Source: JANMZO01 sp963763135
GTDB lineage: Bacteria > Actinomycetota > Acidimicrobiia > Acidimicrobiales > JANYDT01
Length of the DNA: 64,000 nucleotides
Direction of reading: 5' to 3'
Assembly: GCA_963763135.1 (NCBI GenBank)
Contig: CAVXNJ010000001.1
Location: 310,001 to 374,000 of the forward strand
Numbering within the stretch: position 1 is the stretch's first letter; every line of letters begins with the position of its first letter. This document shows positions 41,277 to 50,480 of the stretch, piece after piece. The position numbers were made by a program, and so were the translations under genes. The notes under the pieces are model-generated. The model ran no database searches and was not told the DNA's origin. It worked only from the letters and a program-made list of their open reading frames with translations.

Positions 41277-41900
41277 GTGGCACGAACACCAGATCCGGTT
41301 CTGAAGAAGAAACTGCTCGATCAGGTGGTGCGCTACCTTGCCGATCACGGGCTCGGGCACCTTTCGCTGCGACCCATGGCACTGGCTTTGGGGATGAGCC
41401 CGCACCGCCTCATGCACCACTTCGGGCCGAAAGACGAGATGGTCGCCACGGCACTGGCCCGGGCCACCGACATTCAAGAAGAGGTTCAGGCGGAATGGTT
41501 CGCCGAGGATCCGACCATGACGCAACCCGCGGTGTTCCGACGCTGGTGGTACTGGCTGGCCAGCGACGCGTCGAACTTAGCTCTCGTTCGCCTCGGTCTT
41601 GAGGCCGCGACACTCGACGCGACCGTCACCAGTCTCCCGATGGAAGTGCGGGCGGAGCAGATCGGTGTGTGGCGCACGGAGATCGAGTCCCGTTTCGTGG
41701 CTGCGGGTATCCCGCGTCGCACTGCCGCGATCGAAGCATCGATCGCGAAAGCCACCTTCACCGGCCTGGTCGTCGATCTCATGGCGAGCGGTGAGTCCGA
41801 CCGACTCACCGAAGCGCTGGAGTCCTACCTGCCGGCCCTCGAGCAGCGAATTGCCGCCCTCGCCGCAGCGGCACGTCAGGGCACCGCTGACCAGCCCTGA
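41277..41900 (+). CDS. TetR-family transcriptional regulator
   Basis: 207 aa from the GTG at 41277, 7 nt after TACCCT (leaderless). N-terminal HTH: LDQVVRYLADHGLGHLSLRP, ALALGMSPHRLMHHFGPKDE. The C-terminal ligand/dimer part has FRRWWYWLASDASNLALVRL. The longer open frame upstream only reads through the repeats. The palindromes upstream suggest strong autorepression. The effector is unknown; the convergent amidohydrolase gene is not an obvious target. Confidence 0.88.
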   Translation: MARTPDPVLKKKLLDQVVRYLADHGLGHLSLRPMALALGMSPHRLMHHFGPKDEMVATALARATDIQEEVQAEWFAEDPTMTQPAVFRRWWYWLASDASNLALVRLGLEAATLDATVTSLPMEVRAEQIGVWRTEIESRFVAAGIPRRTAAIEASIAKATFTGLVVDLMASGESDRLTEALESYLPALEQRIAALAAAARQGTADQP

Positions 41901-41936
41901 CCGGCCTTTGTCGGAAACGGGCGTAGCGGCCCGCCG

Positions 41937-42956
41937 TTAGTCGGCCAGACCGAGTCGATAGGTTCGGTTCGCGGTGCCCCGGAACAGATGACGAAGTTCG
42001 GAAGCCGATGCGCCCGCCGACATTCGGGCGAACGTGTTCCAAAGCGTCACGTAGCTGCACGACGCCTTGTCGACCGGGAAGTTCGACTCGAACATGCCCC
42101 GTTCCGGACCGAACGTCTCAATCAGGAACTGGAAGCGATCCGTCCAGAGCGCGGCGAGTTGCTCAGACGACGGTGGTGTGGGCTTCTCCCGCCATTCACC
42201 ACCAAGGTCGGACATGCCGATACCACCGAGCTTCACGACAACGTTCGGGCACCCGGCCAACTCGATGATGCTCGCACGCCACGCGGCTTCCACTTCCGGG
42301 CCTTTGCCGGCATGACGACCGACCGCCAGCGGACCACCGATGTGATCGAGGATGATCGTGGTCTCCGGCGCGCTACGGGCGAGTTGGGTGAGTTCAGGAA
42401 TTTGCGGGTGATAGAGCCATGCGTCAAAGGAAAGACCCATGCGACCGAGGCAGCGGACCCCTTCGGCAAAGGCCGGGGTGGCCATCGTTCCGGCGCCGGC
42501 TCTCGTGTGGTTCGACCGGATCGAGCTGTCTTCATCCCACGACGTTGCGTGTCGGATTCCGCGGAACAATCCCTCGCCCGCTTCAATATGTGCACTTAAT
42601 ACTTCTTCGAGAACGTCGCCTTTGGTCATGTCGGCGCGAGACACGATTCCCGCGATGCGGGCTCCGTTCCCGTCAGAACTCAGTTTGGCCGCCTCGAGCG
42701 CGTACTCCGTCTCGCCGATGAACCGCAGGTGCGCCGGGCCCGAGCCTTCCGGTCGGTAGTGCGACATGCAGTCGACGAATACCGTGGCTTCAACCGGCCA
42801 ACCCGAGCCGGTGTCGGCCCGCAGTTCCTTCACCGTGTACGGGGACCGCGGCGGTACATCCCACAGATGGTGGTGCGGGTCGACAACCGCAAACCCCACG
42901 CCGATCGGCGCCTCGGGTGCTACCTGATCCAACCATGGCTGATCGACGTCTAGCAT
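41937..42956 (-). CDS. Amidohydrolase-2 family (TIM-barrel metal hydrolase)
   Basis: 339 aa. First-strand metal motif VVDPHHHLWDVP, then FVDCMSHYRPEG, RGIRHATSWDED, TTIILDHIGGPLA and the late FESNFPVDKA (Asp). This is the lactonase-like branch (fuconolactonase/PDC-hydrolase type) of the family. TACCGT lies 6 nt before the ATG, implying a leaderless mRNA. A dispersed motif (42587-42598) forces TTA and AGT codons in the middle of the gene. Confidence 0.87.
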   Translation of the reverse strand: MLDVDQPWLDQVAPEAPIGVGFAVVDPHHHLWDVPPRSPYTVKELRADTGSGWPVEATVFVDCMSHYRPEGSGPAHLRFIGETEYALEAAKLSSDGNGARIAGIVSRADMTKGDVLEEVLSAHIEAGEGLFRGIRHATSWDEDSSIRSNHTRAGAGTMATPAFAEGVRCLGRMGLSFDAWLYHPQIPELTQLARSAPETTIILDHIGGPLAVGRHAGKGPEVEAAWRASIIELAGCPNVVVKLGGIGMSDLGGEWREKPTPPSSEQLAALWTDRFQFLIETFGPERGMFESNFPVDKASCSYVTLWNTFARMSAGASASELRHLFRGTANRTYRLGLAD

Positions 42957-43004
42957 GCGCCGACGGTAGCGGAGTTGCCCGTCGGCGGCCAGACGAGTCC
43001 GACA

Positions 43005-43055
43005 ATTCACGCGGAGCGGCCATTTACTCGGAGCGGCCATTCACGCTAAGCGGCC
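43005..43055. repeat. Three 17-bp tandem repeats
   Basis: Copies at 43005-43021, 43022-43038 and 43039-43055 of ATTcACgCggAGCGGCC (lower case varies). They sit in the 115-bp gap upstream of the amidohydrolase gene and next to the 3' end of the Cys-rich protein gene. Confidence 0.8.
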
Positions 43056-43071
43056 ACTCCCGACCGTTCGG

Positions 43072-43803
43072 TCATTTCGGACGGAGACGCCTCGTGAGCT
43101 CGATGTAGACGGGTGTTCCGACGATTGCCTCAAGCTCCTCGCCGAGCGATTCGTAGACCGGTCGGTCTCCGACATACGCCTCGTCGGTCCCACCCGTCGA
43201 AGCCCGCTCCGTACAGCACCATGCCATCGGTTCACCGTCGTCGCCCCAGTCTTGGCGTGCCCAACCACGAACCGTCGCGACTTCCACGTCGTCGTCTCGC
43301 ATTTCCCAGTCGACGTGGACCGGCAACTGCCAGCAGACCGACGGCTTCCAGTCGATCGGGGACTCGTCGACGGCCAGAGCCGCCAGGTGCAACGCACAAC
43401 CCGCTCCCCCGCTGAATCCTGGGCGGTTCAGAAAGATGCAGGCGCCGTCGACCACCCGGGTGTTGGTGTGCGACGCGTCGCGATAAATTCCACCGGACTT
43501 CGCCTCGTCGTAGAACTGGAACAGGTGCGGACGAAGGGCTTCCACCGTGGCTGACAGGTTGAGTTCCTCATCAATTCCGTCGATGTGGGCGCCAACTGAA
43601 CAACAGCCAAGTTGCAGCGACGCCGACTTCTCGGCCTCAATTCCGTGACAGCCCCGACCCCAGATGCACGTCCAGTTCGACTGCAGGAACGTCGGTTCAA
43701 AGCGCCAAAGCGTATGACCCTCGTCGATCTCTATGAGTCCATCTGCCGCAGCGCCATCATCGGATACGCCCTCGGGCGGGTGCTCTGACTTCTGGTTCGC
43801 CAT
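43072..43803 (-). CDS. Conserved Cys-rich protein
   Basis: 243 aa with ten Cys in a spread pattern: NWTCIWGRGCHGIEAEK, LQLGCCSVGAHI, DGACIFLNRPGF, GGAGCALHLAALAV, SVCWQLPVHV and MAWCCTERAS. The spacing C-x5-C...CC...C...C...C...CC resembles metal or Fe-S binding proteins of the YkgJ/DUF3109 type, but I cannot assign it. TACGAT lies 7 nt before the ATG at 43803. It is divergent from the ArsR-SRPBCC gene with a 57-bp gap holding both promoters. Confidence 0.6.
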   Translation of the reverse strand: MANQKSEHPPEGVSDDGAAADGLIEIDEGHTLWRFEPTFLQSNWTCIWGRGCHGIEAEKSASLQLGCCSVGAHIDGIDEELNLSATVEALRPHLFQFYDEAKSGGIYRDASHTNTRVVDGACIFLNRPGFSGGAGCALHLAALAVDESPIDWKPSVCWQLPVHVDWEMRDDDVEVATVRGWARQDWGDDGEPMAWCCTERASTGGTDEAYVGDRPVYESLGEELEAIVGTPVYIELTRRLRPK

Positions 43804-43860
43804 CACCACGATCGTAGGTGAGCCGAAGCCCGGACCCGGAAATCTCCTATGCTTGAGTGA

Positions 43861-44625
43861 GTGGTGGACGAGGCGAAGGTTTTCGAGGTGTTGGCTTCGC
43901 CGGTGCGGCGGGAAATCCTGTGGTTGGTGTGGGACCGCGAGCGCTCCGCCGGCGAGATTGCAAAATCATTCAATCTCAGTGCTCCGACGATCTCCGAGCA
44001 CCTTTCGATACTTCTCGAGGCTGGGGTCGTGCTGCTGCGCAAAGAGCGCAACTTTCGCTTCTACCGAGCTGATCAAGGCGTGGTCCAGACACTGCATCGG
44101 CTCCTGCCGACCGATGGCCGGAAATGGACGCCCGCCGACGACATTCCGGAAACGGCGGAAGCTACCGCCCGGGTTGTGCCACTCGTGATCTCGTTCGTCG
44201 ACGTCGATATACCGGCCGACGAAGCGTTCGAAGCGTTCGTCGATCCCGAGAAGTACAGCGGTTGGCTCGGAGTACCCGTCACCATCGAAGACGGGCGGTT
44301 CTCCACGACCATGGAGTGGGGCACCGAACTACGAGGCCGCTACAACATCGTCGTTCCCAACGAGCTGATCGCCCTTCACTGGGATATCGAAGACGAGAAC
44401 ATCCCTCTACCCGGGCAGGCGCAGATCGGCTACATGAGGTTCTTCCCGACAGAACCCGGATGTCGGGTGGAAGTTCACCAGATCGTTCAGAACCAGAAGC
44501 AGGCCGAGTTCATGTCGACAGCCTGGTCGTTGGCGCTCGGGCGGTTCAAGCAGAGCTTCGGTCGCGAGAACTCCAACGGTGGCCAGCCCCGCGCCCCACG
44601 GCCGAAGATCCTCGGGGTCCAGTAG
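43861..44625 (+). CDS. ArsR-type HTH fused to an SRPBCC (AHSA1-like) domain
   Basis: 254 aa. Residues 1-80 are an ArsR winged helix (KVFEVLASPVRREILWLVWD, APTISEHLSILLEAGVVLLR) without the metal-binding Cys pair. Residues 110-235 are an AHSA1/START-like domain (VDVDIPADEAFEAFVDPEKY, MEWGTELRGRYNIVV, SLALGRFKQSFG) that could bind a hydrophobic ligand. TATGCT is 7 nt before the GTG. The fusion suggests a one-component sensor of a hydrophobic small molecule. Confidence 0.82.
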   Translation: MVDEAKVFEVLASPVRREILWLVWDRERSAGEIAKSFNLSAPTISEHLSILLEAGVVLLRKERNFRFYRADQGVVQTLHRLLPTDGRKWTPADDIPETAEATARVVPLVISFVDVDIPADEAFEAFVDPEKYSGWLGVPVTIEDGRFSTTMEWGTELRGRYNIVVPNELIALHWDIEDENIPLPGQAQIGYMRFFPTEPGCRVEVHQIVQNQKQAEFMSTAWSLALGRFKQSFGRENSNGGQPRAPRPKILGVQ

Positions 44626-44662
44626 CTGAACATCGCTCTCCCGGCGACGTGGTTCCCACAGG

Positions 44663-45085
44663 TTACTTTGCGCGCATACGATTTCCGCGGGCGTTGTGTT
44701 CCACCTCGGCGAGCCCCAGATGTTCCATCAGTGGTGGCACGTACATTCCGAAACGACCTCGAAGCCCTTTCTTGAGCCCGTACCAACCTCCGAGGGGATT
44801 ATCGGGAGAGCGGCCCCAGGCCTCGACCGTTCCGGGCTTGGCGTCCTTCTGTTCGTCGGCGGATCCGAGTTCCATCCAGTCACCGTGATTGCGCAGCATG
44901 GCGTGCAGATCGTCGAGGCAGCGAGCGTCGTAGAGCAGCACGGTCTTTCCCACGGTGCAGACGATGACGTCGACGCCGTTTCGGTGGTCTCGATGCATCG
45001 TGTAGTCGGAACTGAGGGGAGGAGTCTTCAAGTTCCACGGGTCGTCAGGGGTGCCTGATCCGCTACTGATGGGTTCGTCAGCCAT
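44663..45085 (-). CDS. Conserved actinobacterial protein of unknown function
   Basis: 140 aa: GTPDDPWNLKTPPLSSDYTM, GKTVLLYDARCLDDLHAMLR, GTVEAWGRSPDNPLGGWYGL and GRFGMYVPPLMEHLGLAEVE. I recognise this as a widespread small actinobacterial family without a known role. AAGGAGAG precedes the ATG. The last codons overlap a dispersed motif (44667-44678). Confidence 0.7.
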   Translation of the reverse strand: MADEPISSGSGTPDDPWNLKTPPLSSDYTMHRDHRNGVDVIVCTVGKTVLLYDARCLDDLHAMLRNHGDWMELGSADEQKDAKPGTVEAWGRSPDNPLGGWYGLKKGLRGRFGMYVPPLMEHLGLAEVEHNARGNRMRAK

Positions 45086-45194
45086 GTCTCTCCTTGAGTG
45101 GAACTCGGTGGCCCGGCCGTTCTATTTCGACGCCAACCGAACTATACGGACGGAGCGGGGTTCTGTCCACGGGTGACACCAACGAAGTGCCTGC

Positions 45195-45236
45195 CCGGCC
45201 AGCAGAGTCCGGCCAGCAGAGTCCGGCCAGCAGAGT
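45195..45236. repeat. Three 14-bp tandem repeats
   Basis: CCGGCCAGCAGAGT repeated at 45195-45208, 45209-45222 and 45223-45236, directly upstream of the TACCCT box and GTG start of the amylosucrase gene, i.e. where a -35 region would lie. Confidence 0.8.
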
Positions 45237-45273
45237 CCCGACGCCGGAGATCCAGCCACTACCCTGGGCGGCC

Positions 45274-47235
45274 GTGAATTCCAACGTGGGCGACCCGATC
45301 ACGCCAACCAATCTCGCCGGTGCCCTGAACCCGACCGAACTCGCCCGGTTCACCACGCGGCGGGCACAGGTCGAACGAGACACGCGTCCGGCGATCGAGG
45401 CTCTCTACGGCCGTGAGCGTGCCGATGCCGTGCTCGCTGCGCTACTCGAGTCGGCCACGCGGGCCATCATCGAACGGGAGACCGAACTGGCGGTTCTCGA
45501 TGCTCAGCGGGAGGCCGACCCGAACTGGTTCCAATCGGCCGACCGTCTCGGATACGTCGCATACTGTGAACAATTCGGCCCCTCGATCAACGACGTTGAA
45601 GCCCGAGTGCCGTATCTCCATTCGTTGGGCGTGACGTACTTCCATCTCATGAAGGTCATCGCCCCGCGCAACGAACCCAACGACGGCGGCTTCGCCGTAC
45701 TCGACTACCGAGACATCGACCCGGCACTTGGTACCGTCGACGATCTTCGTTCGCTGGCTACGACACTGCGGCGTAACGGCATCAGCCTGTGCATAGACGT
45801 CGTGATGAATCACACGGCCCGCGAGCACGCCTGGGCGGCAGCTGCCCGCGCCGGCGACGCTGATAAGCGCGCGTATTATCTGACATATCCCGACCGGGTC
45901 GAGCCCGACGACTGGGAGCGGTCGCTTCCGGAGGTGTTTCCGGAGATGGCACCCGGCAACTTCACCTGGGAGCCGGAGCTCAATGCGTGGGTCTGGACGA
46001 CGTTCAACAGTTACCAGTGGGACCTCAACTATGCGAACCCCGCGGTGCTGGTTGAGATGCTCGACGTCATGCTGTTTCTCGCAAATCTGGGCATCGACGC
46101 GCTACGCCTCGACGCTGTCGCGTTCACGTGGAAGGTGAAGGGGACGGACTGCCAGAACCAACCCGAAGCCCACCTGATCGCGCAGATCCTTCGTCGCTTC
46201 ACCAACCTCGCCGCTCCGGGTGTACTGGTCAAAGCCGAGGCCATCGTCGGGCCCCGCCAACTCACCGCCTACCTCGGTGAGCACGGAGCTCAGGGCGAAC
46301 GAGCCGAATGCCAGTTGGCGTACCACAACCAGCTGATGGTGATGATCTGGAGCGCCCTCGCCAGCGGCGACGCCGTGCTGCTCACTGCGGCGATGCGGCG
46401 GTTGTCTGGCGCGCCGAAGGATGCGGCGTGGGCGACCTACGTGCGGTGCCACGACGACATCGGATGGGCGGTCGACGACGACGACGCCGCGTCAGTCGGG
46501 ATCGATGCACCGCTCCATCGGCGCTTCCTCGCCGAGTTCTACCGCGGTGACTTTCCCGGTTCGTTCGCGCGGGGCACGTCGTTCAGCATCAACGAAGAAA
46601 CGGGCGACGAGCGCACCTGTGGTTCGACCGCGTCGCTGGCGGGTCTGGAGAAGGCGCTTGAATCGGGTGACGAGGGCGAGATCGAACGGGCGATCAGGCG
46701 CATCGTGCTCGCGTACGCGCTCGCCGCGTCGTTTGGCATGCCGCTCGTGTACATGGGCGACGAACTAGGTATGCGCAACGATCTGAGTTACGTCAACGAT
46801 CCGGCCCGGGCCGATGATTCGAGATGGATGCAACGGCCGAGGATGGACTGGGAGACGGTCGATCGCGCCGCCACGATCGGCACCGTTGAACACCGCGTGA
46901 GCGAATCTCTTCGCCACGTGTTCCGCTCCCGGGCGAACACCGCAGCTTTGGCCCAGGGCGGCGACAGTTGGATCCTCGACACCGAGGACCGTCGGGTGTT
47001 CGGCTTCGGCCGCTACCATCCGCGCACCGGGCGCCTGCTCGGATTGGCCAATGTGTCGAACGATGACGTCGTTCTGAGCAACCACCTCTTCGGGATGGTC
47101 GGGCTCGCGCCATCCGCCCACGAAGTGCTGCAGTCCCCGGGCGCCGGGGTCTGGGACGGTGCCATCCACCTGCCCGCGCTGACCGTCGCCTGGTTCATCG
47201 ACGACATCGGGCATCGGGCGGTTCCACATCGGTAA
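45274..47235 (+). CDS. Amylosucrase-like glycoside hydrolase family 13 enzyme
   Basis: 653 aa from the GTG at 45274 (TACCCT 8 nt upstream; a longer frame to 45094 runs through the 14-bp repeats). Catalytic regions: I DVVMNHT, II DALRLDAV (nucleophile Asp), III VKAEAIVG (acid/base Glu) and IV YVRCHDDIGWAV (transition-state Asp). The helical N-domain (RARAIIERETELAVLD-like) and the long domain B fit GH13_4 amylosucrase, which makes glucan from sucrose or hydrolyses sucrose. A dispersed motif at 45864-45875 sits in AAG CGC GCG TAT codons. Confidence 0.86.
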   Translation: MNSNVGDPITPTNLAGALNPTELARFTTRRAQVERDTRPAIEALYGRERADAVLAALLESATRAIIERETELAVLDAQREADPNWFQSADRLGYVAYCEQFGPSINDVEARVPYLHSLGVTYFHLMKVIAPRNEPNDGGFAVLDYRDIDPALGTVDDLRSLATTLRRNGISLCIDVVMNHTAREHAWAAAARAGDADKRAYYLTYPDRVEPDDWERSLPEVFPEMAPGNFTWEPELNAWVWTTFNSYQWDLNYANPAVLVEMLDVMLFLANLGIDALRLDAVAFTWKVKGTDCQNQPEAHLIAQILRRFTNLAAPGVLVKAEAIVGPRQLTAYLGEHGAQGERAECQLAYHNQLMVMIWSALASGDAVLLTAAMRRLSGAPKDAAWATYVRCHDDIGWAVDDDDAASVGIDAPLHRRFLAEFYRGDFPGSFARGTSFSINEETGDERTCGSTASLAGLEKALESGDEGEIERAIRRIVLAYALAASFGMPLVYMGDELGMRNDLSYVNDPARADDSRWMQRPRMDWETVDRAATIGTVEHRVSESLRHVFRSRANTAALAQGGDSWILDTEDRRVFGFGRYHPRTGRLLGLANVSNDDVVLSNHLFGMVGLAPSAHEVLQSPGAGVWDGAIHLPALTVAWFIDDIGHRAVPHR

Positions 47236-47281
47236 CAGCGCCCCCGGTCGGGGGCGCGCTGGCGGTGCGGTTGACCAGCTT

Positions 47282-47566
47282 TCAATTGAGAGGAAGGTGC
47301 TGACGGCGGCCCGTCGCCTGGCCGGATGCTATATCCCGCGGTGATTGGATCTTGTCGATCGTGTCGTTGGTGAAAACCATCTGGTCGACCGTCGCCAGCG
47401 CCGGCAGCAACATGTACAGGTGAACCATCTCGGTGAATCCGGCCACCTCGTCATCGGGGCTGACTCGGGCGGCGAGCGCGAACACCCGCCGCTCTTCGGC
47501 ATCGAGGTTGTCCCACAGGGCGTGGAGCTTGGCGGACAGGCTGGCGGTTGCGGTGTTGGTAGTCAT
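47282..47566 (-). CDS. Small hypothetical protein
   Basis: 94 aa: MTTNTATASLSAKLHALWDN, LDAEERRVFALAARVS and GFTEMVHLYMLLPALATVDQ. Composition and codon use look real. It resembles small actinobacterial proteins of no known role. It lies 97 bp upstream (in map order) of the MFS exporter's stop on the same strand. No recognised domain. Confidence 0.5.
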   Translation of the reverse strand: MTTNTATASLSAKLHALWDNLDAEERRVFALAARVSPDDEVAGFTEMVHLYMLLPALATVDQMVFTNDTIDKIQSPRDIASGQATGRRQHLPLN

Positions 47567-47662
47567 GCCCACCAGACGCCACTGCGCCCCGACGGTTACA
47601 TGGTCTGGGCGTTTTCCGCGATCGTCGTCCGTTCCCCGGCCCCGGCATCACGCCGGGAACGG

Positions 47663-49106
47663 TCAGCCGGCGAAATGTGGAGCTGCGGGGTCCGGAGATG
47701 CGGCCGAGCTTGGGCGGTTCTGATCGTTGACGATGGCGAAGAAGCAGATCGCGCCACCGGCGGCCGCCAATCCCGCGCAGATCCACATCGCCCGCCCAAA
47801 CCCCGTGGCCAACGATCCCGTGCCACCGACCGCAATCCCGGATAGCGCGGGAAGCACGGCGATCGCGAGCAACGACGCAACCCGTGCCACGGCGTTGTTG
47901 ATGGCGGATCCGATTCCCGCCGCGACTGTCTTCAACTGCGGCGAGCACCGTTGCGGTCAGGGGGGCGACGGTGATCACCAGACCGAAGCCGAACAGCAGA
48001 ATCTGCGGGAGCACTCCGGTGCCATAGGAAACACCGGCCTCGACCCGTGACATCCAGGCAAAGGACGCAGCGGTCACGACCGGGCCGACGGTCATCGGCA
48101 GTCGGGGCCCGATGCGCTGTGCGATGGCTCCGGATCTCGCGGCGAACAGCAACATCAACACGGTAACCGGAAGGGTCGCGGCGCCGGCCTCCAACGCGGA
48201 ATACCCCATGTCGTTCTGCAAGTGGATCGTGAGGAGGAAGAACACTGCGCCGAGCGCTCCCCACATGACAAACGTCGCCGCATTCGCGCCGGCGAAGCGT
48301 CGGGATCGGAACATCGAAAGCGGGACCATCGGATTCGCAGCGCGGTGCTCGATGAATCCGAACGCGATCAACGCAATCACACCGACAATAAGCGCACCTA
48401 CTGCAGCGGTCGGCCACCGGTTGGCCGGACCTTCGATCAGGGCATAGACGAGTCCGGCCAAGCCGAGCGACAGCGCACCCGCACCGCGGAAATCGATCGA
48501 CGAAGCAGTCGGGCGGCCCGCGGCGTCGCCCCGGGTTTCCGGTACGAAACGTTGGGCAATGACCACCGCCGTCGCGGCGAGCGGCAGGTTGATCAGAAAC
48601 ACCCAACGCCACGAGACAGAATCGATCAACCAACCCCCGAGAAAGGGACCAAGTGCGGTCGACACACTCGACAGGCCGGTCCACGACCCGAGCGCTTTCG
48701 CCCGGTCATCGGGGTGGAAGACCGCAGCCAGCATGGCCATCGACCCAGGTACGAGCAACGCGGCCGACGCGCCCTGGGCGATCCGGGCACCAATAAGCAC
48801 ACTTAGGTTTGGGGCCAGGCCGCACAGCATCGAGGTCAAGCTGAACCCGATCAGCCCGTAGACGAACATGCGTCGCCGTCCGAACAGGTCACCGAGCGAT
48901 CCACCAACGACAAGCAGTGATCCAAGCGTGAGGAGGTAACCGGTAACCACCCACTGCTGTCCGGCCAGACTCGCGTCGAAGGTCTGCTGAATCTTCGGCA
49001 GCGCCGTATTGACGACACTCCCATCGAGAAAGGCAATCCCGGAGCCAAGCACGGCAGCGGTGATAACCCACCGGCCGTGAGCCGAGTCGAACCGAATAGA
49101 TGACAC
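47663..49106 (-). pseudogene. DHA2-type MFS drug exporter with a frameshift near its C-terminus
   Basis: About 480 aa when joined. The first frame runs from SSIRFDSAHGRWVITAAVLG through SGIAFLDGSVVNTALPKIQQ, the A-motif GDLFGRRRMFVYGL and motif C (GSWTGLSSVSTALGPFLGGW) to VLAAVE. After about 47935 the next frame gives TVAAGIGSAINNAVARVASL and two more membrane helices to 47663. This is the 14-helix EmrB/QacA group that exports drugs by proton antiport. GTG start. Real mutation and indel error are both possible. Confidence 0.78.
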
Positions 49107-49139
49107 AAGTGACCTGATTCCGCGCTTAGCTATGCACGC

Positions 49140-50339
49140 TTAGTAAATTGGGGACTCGGAAGGCTCGAGCGTCAACTCAGCGCCGCTGTAGGGGTTGGCC
49201 AGAGCGACGGCTTCATCCAGCTCGACACCGAGTCCGGGATCCGTGGGAGGGATCACATACCCATCTTCCCACTGGATCGGCTTCTTGAGGATCGCACCGT
49301 GAAATCCAGTCCAGTCCTGGATTCCCTCAAGAATCAGGAAGTTCGGCGAGCAGGTGCTCAACTGGATGTTGGCCGCGCCTCCGATCGGTCCGTTGTAGAG
49401 ATGCGGAGCAATCTGTGCGTAGTGGGTCTCGGCCAGCGCTGCGATTTTCTTTCCTTCGAGGAGACCACCGCATCGACTCAGGTTCAGCTGAAGAATCGAG
49501 GCCGCTCCGGCCGACAGCACGCGGGCGAACTCATACTTCGTGCTGAGGCGCTCGCCAGTGGAGATCGGGATCGTGGTGGCCCGAGCGACTTTGGCCATCT
49601 CCTCGGGCATCTCGGGCGGCGTTGGTTCTTCGAACCACAGGGGGCTGTAGGGCTCAAGGCGTTGCGCCAGCCGGATGGCCCCCGAAGCCGTGAACTGGCC
49701 ATGCGTACCGAAAAGGATGTCAACGCGGGGCCCGACGGCGTCACGAACCGCGCTCACCATCTTCTCGGAGCGGTACATGGCTTCCAGGGAGGGTTGGCGT
49801 CCGTCGAACGCTCCGTATCGGCCGGCCGGGTCGAACTTGACCGCCGTGAACCCTCGCTCCATCTCGGCAACGGCGGCCGCAGCGCAGGCGTCGGGATCGG
49901 AGTAGACCGGATCATCAGCGTAAGCATCAACGCCCTCCGGCGGATACAGATACGTGTAGGAACGAAGCTTCTCGTGGACCCGTCCGCCGAGAAGCTCGTA
50001 GACGGGCTTGTTGCATTCCTTACCGACGATGTCCCAACAGGCCATCTCCAGACCGCTCATCACACCGCCGAGGGTGAGGTCGGGTCGGAGCGCATACCCG
50101 CGGCTGTACATCCGGCGCCACATCGTCTCGATGTGGAACGGGTTCTGTCCGACGACGTGACGCTCCGCCACGTCTTCGATCATCGCTGCTACCACGTGGG
50201 GCGAGAATGTTGCGGTGTAGACCTCCCCGACCCCGGTGATGCCGCTGTCGGTTGTGAGTTTCAGAAAGATCCAGTACCGACCACCGAAGCGCGGCGGTGG
50301 GTTTCCCACGACAAAGGTTTTGACCTCAGTGACCTTCAC
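49140..50339 (-). CDS. Enolase-superfamily (mandelate racemase/MLE) acid-sugar dehydratase-like enzyme
   Basis: 399 aa. N-terminal capping domain (SGITGVGEVYTATFSPHVVA). The barrel carries likely Mg ligands: Asp in VDILFGTHGQF, Glu in LWFEEPTPPE and Glu in ISTGERLSTKYEF. The catalytic His candidate is in YAQIAPHLYNGPIG. GTHGQF and TGERL are typical of the sugar-acid dehydratase branch (galactonate/mannonate). Substrate uncertain. GTG start. The final codons lie beside a dispersed motif (49131-49142) just past the stop. Confidence 0.87.
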   Translation of the reverse strand: MKVTEVKTFVVGNPPPRFGGRYWIFLKLTTDSGITGVGEVYTATFSPHVVAAMIEDVAERHVVGQNPFHIETMWRRMYSRGYALRPDLTLGGVMSGLEMACWDIVGKECNKPVYELLGGRVHEKLRSYTYLYPPEGVDAYADDPVYSDPDACAAAAVAEMERGFTAVKFDPAGRYGAFDGRQPSLEAMYRSEKMVSAVRDAVGPRVDILFGTHGQFTASGAIRLAQRLEPYSPLWFEEPTPPEMPEEMAKVARATTIPISTGERLSTKYEFARVLSAGAASILQLNLSRCGGLLEGKKIAALAETHYAQIAPHLYNGPIGGAANIQLSTCSPNFLILEGIQDWTGFHGAILKKPIQWEDGYVIPPTDPGLGVELDEAVALANPYSGAELTLEPSESPIY

Positions 50340-50480
50340 GACTGGGGCTCATTTGATGGGGCGTTCGAGATCTCGCTCACGACCGGCCATCATGCCAGGC
50401 GTCGGTGTCGAGCCGCCCACTTTCGCTGCGAAATCTTCAACACGCGTCGGCCCGACCGAGGTCGGGCCGGTGCAAAGACC

